From Bacillota bacterium (lineage in GTDB: Bacteria > Bacillota > Syntrophomonadia > Syntrophomonadales > Syntrophomonadaceae), in assembly GCA_023395515.1 (NCBI GenBank), contig JAEWZB010000119.1:1-26637 (forward strand): a stretch of DNA of 26,637 bases, given 5' to 3'. The translations under genes were made by a program, and so were the position numbers. A model generated the notes under the pieces. It saw nothing but the letters and a program-made list of their open reading frames with translations. It had not been told where the DNA came from and did not search any database. Below are positions 6,425 through 15,275 of the stretch, in pieces. The first letter of the stretch is position 1. Every line of letters starts with the position of its first letter.

Positions 6425-7684
6425 CTAAACCGCATCTGATTGTCTAATTATATTGGCTCCTAAACCTTTAAGCTTTTCATGGAGTTTATCATAACCTCGA
6501 TCTATATGCTCAACTTTAGTAATCCTAGTTTCACCTTCAGCAGCTAAACCAGCTAAAACTAAGGCAGCTCCTGCCCGTAAGTCTGTGGCTTCCACTGAAG
6601 CTCCTTCTAAACGGTTTTTACCTTTAATAATTGCTACTCTACCTTCAATTTTTATTTCGGCTGCCATTCTTCTTAATTCTTGTACGTGCATAAAGCGATT
6701 TTCAAAAATCGTTTCTACAATAATACTGGTTCCGGGAATAGTTGATAATAGTGCCATCATCTGAGCCTGCATATCGGTGGGGAAGCCTGGATAAGGCATA
6801 GTTTTAATATCGGTAGGTCTTAGTCTGCGGTTGCCCAGTACCCTTAATCCTGAACTGCAAGGCATTATTTCTATTCCAATTTCCCGTAACTTAGCTATTA
6901 TAGGTTGTATATGTTCCATGATTACATTCTCAATACATATTTCTCCCCGGGTAATAGCTGCTGCCACCATGAATGACCCTACTTCAATGCGGTCAGGGAT
7001 AACTCTATGCTCTACCCCGCCTAATTGGTTAACTCCCTCAATGCGAATCGTATCTAAACCGGCCCCTTTTATTTTAGCCCCCATACAGTTAAGGAAATTT
7101 TGTAAATCAACAATCTCCGGCTCCCGGGCTGCATTTCTAATTACGGTGGTTCCCGGAATTACACAGGCAGCCATCATAATATTTTCTGTGGCTCCTACAC
7201 TGGGAAAATCCAGCAAAATCTCGCTGCCTCTAAGGGAGGAGCCTCTTCCCTCCATAAATCCATATCCATCAGTAATATCGTAGCCTAAACTTTCAAATCC
7301 TTTTAAATGTAAGTCCATCGGCCGGGTTCCTATGGCACACCCCCCTGGATATGCTACTTTGGCTTGCTTAAAACGGGCTAATAAAGCACCCATTACTAAA
7401 TTAGAAGCCCGCATTTTGCGGGATATATTTTCCGGCAGCTCGCAAGAGTTGACACTCTTTCCATCTATTATTAAGACATCACCTTCGCGATGTACTTTCG
7501 CACCAAAAAGTTCCAGAGCATCAGACATTACATGGATATCTTCCAAGTCCGGTACCCCACTTAATATTACTTCACCGCTAGACATCAGGCTAGCAGCCAT
7601 AATGGGTAGAGTGGCATTCTTGGAACCACTTATTTCCACCTGTCCTTTTAAGGGTGTATTACCTTTAATTAATAAATACTCCAA
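6425..7684 (-). CDS. murA: UDP-N-acetylglucosamine 1-carboxyvinyltransferase MurA
   Basis: Catalyses the first committed step of peptidoglycan synthesis in the cytoplasm, transferring enolpyruvate from PEP to UDP-GlcNAc. The 419 residues include the substrate-binding SGSKNATLP (Lys22, Asn23), the loop PGGCAIGTRPMDLHLKG with catalytic Cys116 (so expected to be fosfomycin-sensitive), and the C-terminal DLRAGAALVLAGLAAEG motif. The two-domain inside-out barrel length is standard. The start is TTG with GGAGG 8 nt upstream, just after the murC stop (13 nt apart). The terminator downstream makes it the last gene of the murC-murA unit. Firmicutes often have two MurA paralogues; whether another exists outside the window is unknown. 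Confidence 0.96.
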   Translation of the reverse strand: MEYLLIKGNTPLKGQVEISGSKNATLPIMAASLMSSGEVILSGVPDLEDIHVMSDALELFGAKVHREGDVLIIDGKSVNSCELPENISRKMRASNLVMGALLARFKQAKVAYPGGCAIGTRPMDLHLKGFESLGYDITDGYGFMEGRGSSLRGSEILLDFPSVGATENIMMAACVIPGTTVIRNAAREPEIVDLQNFLNCMGAKIKGAGLDTIRIEGVNQLGGVEHRVIPDRIEVGSFMVAAAITRGEICIENVIMEHIQPIIAKLREIGIEIMPCSSGLRVLGNRRLRPTDIKTMPYPGFPTDMQAQMMALLSTIPGTSIIVETIFENRFMHVQELRRMAAEIKIEGRVAIIKGKNRLEGASVEATDLRAGAALVLAGLAAEGETRITKVEHIDRGYDKLHEKLKGLGANIIRQSDAV

Positions 7685-7697
7685 ATAAACACCTCCG

Positions 7698-9092
7698 CTA
7701 GGAATGCGTTTTCATTTTCAGTTTATGAAACTGTGTTGATAGCTCTATTCCTACTTTCCAAATATCTCCTGCCCCCATGGTAATCACCAAATCATTACTA
7801 CGAAGGTTTTCACTTAAATATTTACATATGTCATCAAAATCAGGTATATATACGGTATTGCATCCAATCTGCCCAGCAGCTTCAAAGACAGTTTTTCCAC
7901 TTATTCCAGGAATAGATTGCTCTCCTGAAGCATATATTTCTGTAAATATAGCTAAGTCAGAATTAATGAAAGCCTCCCCTAGTTGCTTTCCTAAAGACTT
8001 AGTACGTGAAAAACGGTGAGGTTGAAAAACCGTAATCAATCTTCCCTGATGTAAATTTCTAGCTGCATCTAAAGTAGCTTTTATTTCGGTGGGATGGTGA
8101 GCATAATCATCAACGATTATTATATTATCCCATTGTCCCACTATTTCAAAGCGTCTTTTCGCACCCCGAAATGTTAAAATTGCTTGCTTAATAGCAGCAA
8201 AATCCAGCCCTAGTTCCAGGGCCACAGAAATTGTAGCTAAAGCATTTAGGGCATTATGCTTGCCGGGTACGGATAATTCTATAACTCCTAGCTTATTTCC
8301 TTTACTATATACATCAAAAACTGACCCTAGCCCCTTCGCCCGCCAATTTTCCAAGAAATAATCACAATCTGAGGTTTCACCATAAAGTAAAATCCGCCTA
8401 GGGGAATGGGCAGTTATTTCCCGAATACATTTATCCTCCCCGTAGACCACCGCAAATCCATCATCACGAATCCCATCTACAAACTGTCTAAAAGCATTTT
8501 TAAGGTTAGACAGAGATTTGTAAAAATCCAAATGGTCATCTTCGATATTAGTGATTACTCCTACATATGGTTTTAACTCTAAAAATGATGCATCACTTTC
8601 ATCAGCTTCCACTACAAAATAATCGCAAGTCCCTAATTTAGCATTTAAATCACTATTTTGTAATTCTCCTCCTACAATAAAAGTAGGATCAAGCCCCGTT
8701 TCAGATAAGACCATATATAACATAGAGGTAGTGGTAGTTTTACCATGGGCACCAGCTACTGCTATACCCTTTTTACGGTTAACTAAATCAGCTAACATCT
8801 GTCCACGTTTTATTACCGGAATATTTAGTTGTCTCGCCTGTACCACTTCTATATTATCTGGTGGTATAGCCGAGGAAATAACCAGTAAATCAACCCCTTC
8901 CTTAATATTAGATGAGGAATGACCCTGGAAAATTTCTATTCCTAAGGTTTCTAATTTTGCAGTTATATTGTTCATTTGTAAGTCAGATCCACTTACTTTA
9001 TTTCCTTGTTCAGATAGGATACGGGCAATTCCGCTCATTCCAGCTCCAGCTATTCCCACCATATGAACCCAAAGGCTTTCCGTGGTGGCCAT
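7698..9092 (-). CDS. murC: UDP-N-acetylmuramate--L-alanine ligase MurC
   Basis: ATP-dependent ligase adding L-Ala to UDP-MurNAc, the first amino acid of the stem peptide. The 464 residues show the N-terminal Rossmann-like UDP-binding segment (HMVGIAGAGMSGIARIL, ~10-26), the ATP-binding loop GAHGKTTTTS at 114-123, the central EADESDASFL, and the C-terminal domain with DDYAHHPTEI and FQPHRFSRT, all typical of MurC rather than MurD, E or F. The ATG is preceded by AAGGAG with 8-nt spacing. A gap of about 150 nt separates it from murG, the largest gap within the mur genes, and holds a candidate promoter and a palindrome. Confidence 0.96.
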   Translation of the reverse strand: MATTESLWVHMVGIAGAGMSGIARILSEQGNKVSGSDLQMNNITAKLETLGIEIFQGHSSSNIKEGVDLLVISSAIPPDNIEVVQARQLNIPVIKRGQMLADLVNRKKGIAVAGAHGKTTTTSMLYMVLSETGLDPTFIVGGELQNSDLNAKLGTCDYFVVEADESDASFLELKPYVGVITNIEDDHLDFYKSLSNLKNAFRQFVDGIRDDGFAVVYGEDKCIREITAHSPRRILLYGETSDCDYFLENWRAKGLGSVFDVYSKGNKLGVIELSVPGKHNALNALATISVALELGLDFAAIKQAILTFRGAKRRFEIVGQWDNIIIVDDYAHHPTEIKATLDAARNLHQGRLITVFQPHRFSRTKSLGKQLGEAFINSDLAIFTEIYASGEQSIPGISGKTVFEAAGQIGCNTVYIPDFDDICKYLSENLRSNDLVITMGAGDIWKVGIELSTQFHKLKMKTHS

Positions 9093-9118
9093 TTCCTCAT
9101 CTCCTTCTCCAGTGTATC

Positions 9119-9146
9119 TATATATTACACTTTATAGTATGCACAA
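9119..9146 (-). promoter_or_regulatory. Candidate promoter for murC-murA
   Basis: On the minus strand TTGTGC (9146-9141) and TATATA (9124-9119) are separated by 16 nt, giving a plausible housekeeping promoter whose transcript would start about 20 nt before the murC ATG. A second possible -10 (TATAAA) lies inside the spacer, so the exact site is uncertain. Confidence 0.4.
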
Positions 9147-9201
9147 TTAACAAAAGTGGTTACATATTGTATAGCCTGGTAATAGCTTGTACTCTTTAGG
9201 A

Positions 9202-9238
9202 TTAAAATTTTACGCTAGTTTAGCCATACAAATTTTAA
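9202..9238. repeat. AT-rich palindrome between murG and murC
   Basis: TTAAAATTT at 9202-9210 is inverted as AAATTTTAA at 9230-9238, and inside the loop GCTA (9214-9217) pairs with TAGC (9221-9224). It begins just after the murG stop. It lacks a GC-rich stem and a clean T-run, so it is a weak terminator candidate at best; it could also be an operator-like site. Confidence 0.35.
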
Positions 9239-9245
9239 CAGATTA

Positions 9246-10340
9246 TTAACTTAGAATAATGTTGACTATATCCTGCAAAGCATTAGGTTTAGCTTCTTGC
9301 AATAGTTTTTGTTTCATCATATTAAGAATATGCGGGTTTAAACGAAGGTTTTCCACCTTATTATATAGAGTATCCCCATCTAGAAACTCATCAATAACCA
9401 TATCTACTGCTTTTTTTTCCATTAAGGCCTGAGCATTTTTTTCTTGGTGGTTTTCGGCAGCATAAGGGTAAGGAATAAGAATGGCAGGTAAACCAAGAAT
9501 AGTTAACTCGGCTACAGTGCTGGCTCCAGCCCGGCATATGGCTAAATCAGAGGCGGCTAAAGCTTTTTCAATATCATACATATAGGGGGAAAATATTAGT
9601 TTACATTGCAAACTATCCAGGTCTAATTCATTTTTCAAACTTCTTTCTATATCTGCAAATCCATCATTTCCGGTTATCCAAATAATCTGCAGCTTAGCAT
9701 CATTTTTATAGCGGTTAATAAGTTGCAGCATAGCCCGGTTGATACTGGCAGCTCCCCGGCTTCCGCCAAAAGCCACTAAAGTAAACCGGTCATCTAATCC
9801 TAATTCTTCTTTAGCCTGACTGCGGCTTACCTTTAATATTTCTTGGCGCACCGGTAAACCGGTTACTATACACTTTTTAGCGTTTATATCCTGGCCGGCT
9901 TCGGCAAAAGTCAGTAAAGTATAATCGGCCCTTTTGGCTAAGTTTCGATTAGCTAATCCTAAGACCGCATTTTGTTCGTGAATTATAGTTTTGCAGGTAA
10001 AAAAAGTACTGGCCATAACTACCGGAAATGATACATATCCTCCGGTTCCTAAGACTACATCCGGTTTAAATTCCTTTACAATATTACGGGCTTCAAAAAA
10101 ACTTTTAGGGAACTTCACCAATGATTTAGAAGCTTTAAGCATGGAAGTCCTGTCAATTCCCGTTATATCAATATCTTTAAATTCATAACCTGCTTTGGGT
10201 ACAATAGTGCTTTCCAGTCCTTTTCTAGTACCGATATATAATATTTCTACTGATGGCATAACTTCTTTAACTCCCTGGGCAATGGCTAAAGCGGGATAAA
10301 TATGGCCACCAGTACCTCCACCGCTAAGTATTAATCTCAA
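9246..10340 (-). CDS. murG: UDP-GlcNAc:lipid I N-acetylglucosaminyltransferase MurG
   Basis: Membrane-associated GT-B glycosyltransferase converting lipid I to lipid II on the cytoplasmic face. The 364 residues include the N-terminal GGGTGGHIYPALAIA (7-21), the acceptor-side loops (GTGGYVSFPVVMAS, HEQNAVLGLANR), the second Rossmann domain beginning LVAFGGSRGAASIN, and the donor-binding CRAGASTVAELTILGLPAILIPYPYAAENHQ. The start is TTG with GGAGG 8 nt upstream, 13 nt after the ftsW stop. It appears to be the last gene of the mraZ-to-murG stretch, since the gap that follows contains a promoter-like region. Confidence 0.96.
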   Translation of the reverse strand: MRLILSGGGTGGHIYPALAIAQGVKEVMPSVEILYIGTRKGLESTIVPKAGYEFKDIDITGIDRTSMLKASKSLVKFPKSFFEARNIVKEFKPDVVLGTGGYVSFPVVMASTFFTCKTIIHEQNAVLGLANRNLAKRADYTLLTFAEAGQDINAKKCIVTGLPVRQEILKVSRSQAKEELGLDDRFTLVAFGGSRGAASINRAMLQLINRYKNDAKLQIIWITGNDGFADIERSLKNELDLDSLQCKLIFSPYMYDIEKALAASDLAICRAGASTVAELTILGLPAILIPYPYAAENHQEKNAQALMEKKAVDMVIDEFLDGDTLYNKVENLRLNPHILNMMKQKLLQEAKPNALQDIVNIILS

Positions 10341-10353
10341 ATTTTAATCCTCC

Positions 10354-11454
10354 TTAACGATTAGTACTATACCTTGAAATATTCAATAATAGTCCTACCC
10401 CGGCCATAGTAAACAGCAAGGAAGAGCCTCCATAACTAATAAAGGGTAAAGTTATTCCGGTAACCGGAAGGGCACCAGATACCACGCCAATATTTATAGC
10501 GGCTTGAAATACTATCATAATAGTAATCCCGGCGGCTAAAAGGCTGCTAAAGGTATCGGGAGCATTAATAGCTATTTTAAATCCCCGCCAGGCAAATAAT
10601 ATGAATAAGGTAATGATAAAAAATACTCCTATAAAGCCCAGTTCTTCACCTATTATGGCAAAAATAAAATCAGTATGTTGTTCAGGCAAGTAAAAAAACT
10701 TTTGCCTGCTCCGGCCTAGCCCCATCCCGAATAGCCCGCCGGAACCTAAGGCATATAAAGATTGAATAGTCTGGAATCCCTCATCACTGGCATATTTCCA
10801 GGGATTAATAAAAGCGATAAATCTTTCCATGCGGTAAGGCGCAACAGCTATGGCGGCGGTTATTAAACCTAAACCTGACAAACCAATCATACCTAAATGT
10901 GACCACTTAGCCCCGGCCGCCAGCAGCATGAAGAAAACGGTGCCCGAAATAGCAAAAGCAGTACCTAAATCAGGCTGCAGCATTATCAGACCTCCAACTA
11001 GGGCTAATAAGGCCAGATAAGGTAATATTCCCGCAGAAAAAGATTTTATTTTATCAATATTTACTTCCAGGGTTTTAGCTAAAAACATGACCATAGCTAA
11101 TTTAGCTAATTCTGAAGGGGTAAAACTTAGTGATCCTACCCCCAGCCAGCGGCTCGAACCTTTAGTTTCGATACCTAAAGGAGTAATAACTAATATTAAA
11201 CATAATAAGGTAAATATCATTAATGGTATAGCAAAGTCTTTGAGCCTTAAATAGTTTATTTTCATTACTACAATCATAGTGCTTAAACCAATTGCGCTCC
11301 ACATGAGCTGCTTTTTAAAAAAGTAAAAAGCATCATCATACCTAACATTAGCGGTAACGGCACTGGAGCTAAATACCATAACCAAGCCGATTCCTACTAA
11401 TGCTAAAGTAGTAATAAACAATACAAAGTCCGGCGGCCCCTTTTTTAATCTCAC
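10354..11454 (-). CDS. ftsW: SEDS peptidoglycan polymerase FtsW/SpoVE
   Basis: Polytopic membrane glycosyltransferase that polymerises lipid II together with a class B PBP. About ten hydrophobic segments are visible, with family marks LGVGSLSFTPSELAKLAMVMFLAK, LMLQPDLGTA, the large loop with PWKYASDEGFQTIQSLYALGSGGLFGMGLGRSRQK, LPEQHTDFIFAIIGEELGF and the C-terminal PVTGITLPFISYGGSSLL. Two starts are possible: TTG at 11460, only 2 nt after the AGGGGG ribosome site, and GTG at 11454, 8 nt after it. I choose the GTG, giving 366 residues. Vegetative FtsW and sporulation SpoVE cannot be told apart by sequence here; being the only copy in the cluster it may serve both. Confidence 0.94.
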   Translation of the reverse strand: MRLKKGPPDFVLFITTLALVGIGLVMVFSSSAVTANVRYDDAFYFFKKQLMWSAIGLSTMIVVMKINYLRLKDFAIPLMIFTLLCLILVITPLGIETKGSSRWLGVGSLSFTPSELAKLAMVMFLAKTLEVNIDKIKSFSAGILPYLALLALVGGLIMLQPDLGTAFAISGTVFFMLLAAGAKWSHLGMIGLSGLGLITAAIAVAPYRMERFIAFINPWKYASDEGFQTIQSLYALGSGGLFGMGLGRSRQKFFYLPEQHTDFIFAIIGEELGFIGVFFIITLFILFAWRGFKIAINAPDTFSSLLAAGITIMIVFQAAINIGVVSGALPVTGITLPFISYGGSSLLFTMAGVGLLLNISRYSTNR

Positions 11455-11482
11455 CCACAAATCCCCCTCAGTAATACGAATA

Positions 11483-12850
11483 CTATACTTCGCATATTGA
11501 GTGTACTAAAGCACAAAAAATGTCTCCCCTTTGTTCATAATTATCGAACATATCCCAACTGGCACAAGCTGGTGACAAAAGCACAACATTACCAGGTTCT
11601 GCCAACCGGTTGGCTAGTTTGACTGCTTCATCAAGACTATCTACCTCATATATATTCGTATAATTTTTTGCCATTACTGCAGACTTTATTTCTTGCTGAG
11701 ATTCTCCTAATAATATTAAAGCCTTGGTATGCCGGGCTAAAACTTGAGCAAAACTATCAAACCTGGATCCTTTATTGCGTCCCCCGGCAATAAGGATAAT
11801 AGGCTCGGTAAAAGACTCTAATGCTTTAATAGCAGATTCGGGATTAGTAGCTTTGGAGTCATTAATGTAAATAACCCCATTATAGTCTAAAACTTCTTCC
11901 ATTCGGTGTCTCACACTTTTAAAGGATTTTAGTACCTTAGCTATATTTTCCGGTTTTACACCGGCAGCTAATGCCATAGCCGAGGCACAAAGAATATTCT
12001 CTAAGTTATGTTGGCCTTTTAAAGAGACCTCATTAATATTACATATTTTAATATGGGTATTATTAAGGTGGGCCTTTATTATTCCCTGCTCAACAAATAA
12101 GCCTTCATCCAGCACCCTATCAGTGGAAAAATATATAATTTGAGCATTAGAGCGGGGGGCGAAACTGCGTAATATTTCATCTTCATAATTTAATATAGTA
12201 AAATCATCCGCATTTTGCTGAGCAAAGATTTTGGCTTTAGCTTCTATATAAGCTTCCATAGTCTTGTGCCGGTCTAAGTGGTCAGGAGTAATATTTAATA
12301 TACCGGCTATATGGGGCTTAAAAAATTCAGTAGTTTCCAGTTGAAAACTGGAGACTTCCACAGAAATTACCCCAGTTTCCATACTATCAACCAGTATGGT
12401 TAAAGGGACCCCAATATTTCCTCCTGCTACTGCTTCTTGCCCATCTCCGGCTAAAATAGCTTGTAATAACGCAGTAGTAGTAGTTTTTCCATTAGTACCA
12501 GTAATAGCGTACATTTGCAGTTCAGGTTTTTTAAAGAGATAAGCTAATTCCACTTCCCCTATTACAGGTATATTAAAATTATAAGCAGTTTGAACCGGTT
12601 CAATACTAAGGGGTACCCCAGGACTAACTACGATTATATCGTAGTTTTCCGGTTTAACCTCCGGATAAGAACCTGCCCAAACTTCAATTTTATCTCGCAA
12701 AAGCTCTTCTATGGTATCCTGCATAACTTCAGGAAACTTTATATCACAGGCTGTTACTTTAGCACCTCTTTTGGCTAGTACTTGGGCGGCTGCCACTCCG
12801 CTTTTAGCCATTCCTATAATAAGGATTTTTTTATCCGAGAAATTTATCAA
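11483..12850 (-). CDS. murD: UDP-N-acetylmuramoyl-L-alanine--D-glutamate ligase MurD
   Basis: Cytoplasmic ATP-dependent ligase that adds D-Glu to UDP-MurNAc-L-Ala. The 455 residues contain the N-terminal UDP-binding fold (KKILIIGMAKSGVAAAQVL), the ATP loop GTNGKTTTT at 118-126, GGNIGVPL, the central EVSSFQLETTEFFKPHIAGILNITPDHLDRH, and the C-terminal domain with YINDSKATNPESAIKALESF and LLSPACASWDMFDNYEQRGDIF, which is distinctive of MurD. The start is TTG with a GGGGAAG ribosome site 7 nt upstream; no ATG is available near it. The gap to mraY is 21 nt and to ftsW about 28 nt, consistent with one operon. Confidence 0.96.
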   Translation of the reverse strand: MINFSDKKILIIGMAKSGVAAAQVLAKRGAKVTACDIKFPEVMQDTIEELLRDKIEVWAGSYPEVKPENYDIIVVSPGVPLSIEPVQTAYNFNIPVIGEVELAYLFKKPELQMYAITGTNGKTTTTALLQAILAGDGQEAVAGGNIGVPLTILVDSMETGVISVEVSSFQLETTEFFKPHIAGILNITPDHLDRHKTMEAYIEAKAKIFAQQNADDFTILNYEDEILRSFAPRSNAQIIYFSTDRVLDEGLFVEQGIIKAHLNNTHIKICNINEVSLKGQHNLENILCASAMALAAGVKPENIAKVLKSFKSVRHRMEEVLDYNGVIYINDSKATNPESAIKALESFTEPIILIAGGRNKGSRFDSFAQVLARHTKALILLGESQQEIKSAVMAKNYTNIYEVDSLDEAVKLANRLAEPGNVVLLSPACASWDMFDNYEQRGDIFCALVHSICEV

Positions 12851-12871
12851 ATAAACACTTCCCCTAATTTT

Positions 12872-13846
12872 TTAACCAATACCTTTTAGGCTAAGTAACC
12901 CTAAAATCACAAATAAAAAAGATAACAGGCAAAAGAATTTTACTACTTTAGTTTCTTTCCAGCCTTTTAATTCATAATGATGATGGATAGGACTCATCAA
13001 AAAGATTCTCTTACCCGTGGTCTGATAGGAAACAACTTGAATAATTACACTTAATGCTTCAATTACATATACGGCCCCAATAATAATTAAAACCAGTTCC
13101 GTTTTAGTTAAGGCCGCTACCGTAGCTACCGCTCCTCCTAAAGCCATGGAACCGGTATCTCCCATAAATACCTTAGCCGGATAGCGGTTAAACACCAAAA
13201 ATCCTAAACAGGCCCCGGCTAAAGCAGCACAAAAAATAAGCAAATCATAATTTTTAGTCATAATGGTGATTATTCCATAGGCAATGGCCACGAAAAAGGT
13301 TACCCCACTAGCTAAGCCATCTAATCCATCAGTTAAATTGACTGCATTAGAAGTACCCATTAATACCACTATTAAAAAGGGAATATACCAAAAGGCCAAG
13401 TCTATTTGGCTGCCCGTAAAGGGCACAGTTATTATAGTACCCCGTCCAAAATAAAAAATGAGCAATAATCCTAAAATTAAGCCTATCAATAACTGTAAAC
13501 CTAATTTTTCTCTAGCCCTTAGACCTAAGGACCTTTTTAAAACTACCTTTATATAATCATCCCAAAAGCCAATAGCTCCAAATGCCAACATAATAAATAC
13601 CGCAGTTAGAGCTTGGGTGCTAGTTCCCGCCATTATAAAGGTAGCAACCATTACGGCAGTTATTATCATGATCCCCCCCATAGTGGGAGTTCCGGCTTTG
13701 GCATAATGCCTCTGCGGCCCTTCTTCTCTTATACTCTGTCCGACTTTAAGGCGAGTCAAAAAGGGAATCATAATAGGACCTAAAATTATAGAGGTTATGA
13801 TTGATATGACTCCTGCCAGTAAGGATTTTATTACTATTTCCGGCAT
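12872..13846 (-). CDS. mraY: Phospho-N-acetylmuramoyl-pentapeptide transferase MraY
   Basis: Integral membrane enzyme that transfers phospho-MurNAc-pentapeptide to undecaprenyl phosphate, making lipid I. The 324 residues form about ten membrane helices. Catalytic or metal-binding motifs are visible: FWDDYIK with Asp96 and Asp97, NAVNLTDGLDGLASG with Asp173 and Asp176, VFMGDTGSMALGG with Asp230, and the histidine loop SPIHHHYELKG near residue 295. PTMGGIM in the first cytoplasmic loop is also typical. The ATG has GGGAG 10 nt upstream. The gap to murF is 31 nt. Confidence 0.97.
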   Translation of the reverse strand: MPEIVIKSLLAGVISIITSIILGPIMIPFLTRLKVGQSIREEGPQRHYAKAGTPTMGGIMIITAVMVATFIMAGTSTQALTAVFIMLAFGAIGFWDDYIKVVLKRSLGLRAREKLGLQLLIGLILGLLLIFYFGRGTIITVPFTGSQIDLAFWYIPFLIVVLMGTSNAVNLTDGLDGLASGVTFFVAIAYGIITIMTKNYDLLIFCAALAGACLGFLVFNRYPAKVFMGDTGSMALGGAVATVAALTKTELVLIIIGAVYVIEALSVIIQVVSYQTTGKRIFLMSPIHHHYELKGWKETKVVKFFCLLSFLFVILGLLSLKGIG

Positions 13847-13877
13847 AACATCTATACTCCCATCTATGTAAAAGGTT

Positions 13878-15275
13878 TTAGCTTGATTCTTCCTCCAGCC
13901 AACCTTTTATTAATGTTTCTAACTGCATCCCCCGAGATGCTTTAAATAAAATAACTTCAGTTTTATTAAGGTTATGTTGTAAATAAGCTAAAGATTCAGC
14001 CTTGTCTGGAAAATGCAAGACTTTAGCCTGGTTCATGCCTGCCTGAATAGCTCCTTGGGCAATATATTCAGCCCGGGCACCCACTGCTATTAAAATATCC
14101 ACCTTATTATCAAAGGCTAGTTTCCCTACTTTTAAGTGACCATCTATTTCGTATTCACCTAATTCAAACATATCTCCTAATACAGCTACAAGTTTTTTAT
14201 CATCTTTAAGCTTTTGGCTGGTTTCTAAAGCGGCTTGCATAGAAACCGGATTAGCATTATAGGTATCATTTATTACTATTCCGCCTTCGGGCAGTTTAGT
14301 TATATTTAGTCTATTACCAGTCGGCTTATAACTTGCCAAATTACTAATAATATTTGCCATAGGTACTCCCAGTATTAAAGCTGTACCTGCCGCAGCCACT
14401 ACATTAATAGCCAGCTTAGGAGCCGGAATAGGAAAAGTTATAACCGCTGGCTCTTGAAAGAAATCAGCCGTTATAGTCATGTGGTTTTTATCAGTTCTAA
14501 CCTCTAAAATTTTACAGTCACATTCCTGATTATAACCAAAAGTATATTTATGGCAAGAATAGTTCGCGGCGGTTTGCAGCAATAATTTATTATCACCGTT
14601 AATAAAGGCAAAATCTCCCGCAGATAATTTTTCTAAAACTTCACATTTGGCCTTAGCGATATTTCCCAGGCTGCCTAAAGTTTCTAAATGAACCATCTCA
14701 ACATTAGTAATAATAGCACAAGTTGGCTGCGCAATATCAACTAATCTGGAAATTTCTCCCCGGCCCCGCATGGCCATTTCCACCACGGCCGCTTCATGGT
14801 ATTCTTCCAGTCTCATTATGGTTAATGGTAAACCAATATCATTATTATAATTGCCTTCGGTATAAAGAGTATTAAAAGAACTGCTAAGACACCGGGACAA
14901 AATTTCCTTAGTGGTAGTTTTCCCCACACTCCCGGTAATAGCTACAACCGGAATATTGAAATCTTGCCGGTATTTTCGGGCTATTTTTTGTAAAGCTATC
15001 AGGGTATCATCTACTACTATAAGGGCTTTATCCTTATAATCATTAAGGTTTAACCTGCTAGTATCAGAAACAATAGCTGCGGCTGCACCTTTATTTAAAG
15101 CCTCCTGGACAAACTTATGCCCATCGTGGTTTTCTCCCTGTAAGGCTACAAAAAGCGTTTTATCACTCATTTCCTGCCGGGAATCAGTAGTTATCTGCCC
15201 AATGAAAGGATAGCCTTCTCCTATTTTTTTTCCTTGACAGCTGGCCATAATATAATCTAACGTAAGCTCTTTCAT
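13878..15275 (-). CDS. murF: UDP-MurNAc-tripeptide--D-alanyl-D-alanine ligase MurF
   Basis: Adds the D-Ala-D-Ala dipeptide to complete the UDP-MurNAc-pentapeptide. The 465 residues contain the N-terminal domain (QITTDSRQEMSDKTLFVALQGENHDGHKF), the ATP loop GSVGKTTTKE at 115-124, the EMAMRGRGEISRLVDIAQPTCAIITNV segment that is diagnostic for MurF, and the C-terminal VINDTYNANPVSMQAAL and VLGDMFELGE motifs. The ATG overlaps the murE TGA by 4 nt (ATGA), so MurF is translationally coupled to MurE. Nothing appears truncated. Confidence 0.97.
   Translation of the reverse strand: MKELTLDYIMASCQGKKIGEGYPFIGQITTDSRQEMSDKTLFVALQGENHDGHKFVQEALNKGAAAAIVSDTSRLNLNDYKDKALIVVDDTLIALQKIARKYRQDFNIPVVAITGSVGKTTTKEILSRCLSSSFNTLYTEGNYNNDIGLPLTIMRLEEYHEAAVVEMAMRGRGEISRLVDIAQPTCAIITNVEMVHLETLGSLGNIAKAKCEVLEKLSAGDFAFINGDNKLLLQTAANYSCHKYTFGYNQECDCKILEVRTDKNHMTITADFFQEPAVITFPIPAPKLAINVVAAAGTALILGVPMANIISNLASYKPTGNRLNITKLPEGGIVINDTYNANPVSMQAALETSQKLKDDKKLVAVLGDMFELGEYEIDGHLKVGKLAFDNKVDILIAVGARAEYIAQGAIQAGMNQAKVLHFPDKAESLAYLQHNLNKTEVILFKASRGMQLETLIKGWLEEESS

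Noticed and set aside
6831..7283. Plus-strand open frame of 150 codons opposite murA
   Set aside because: Shadow of the conserved murA reading frame; no ribosome site or recognisable domain.
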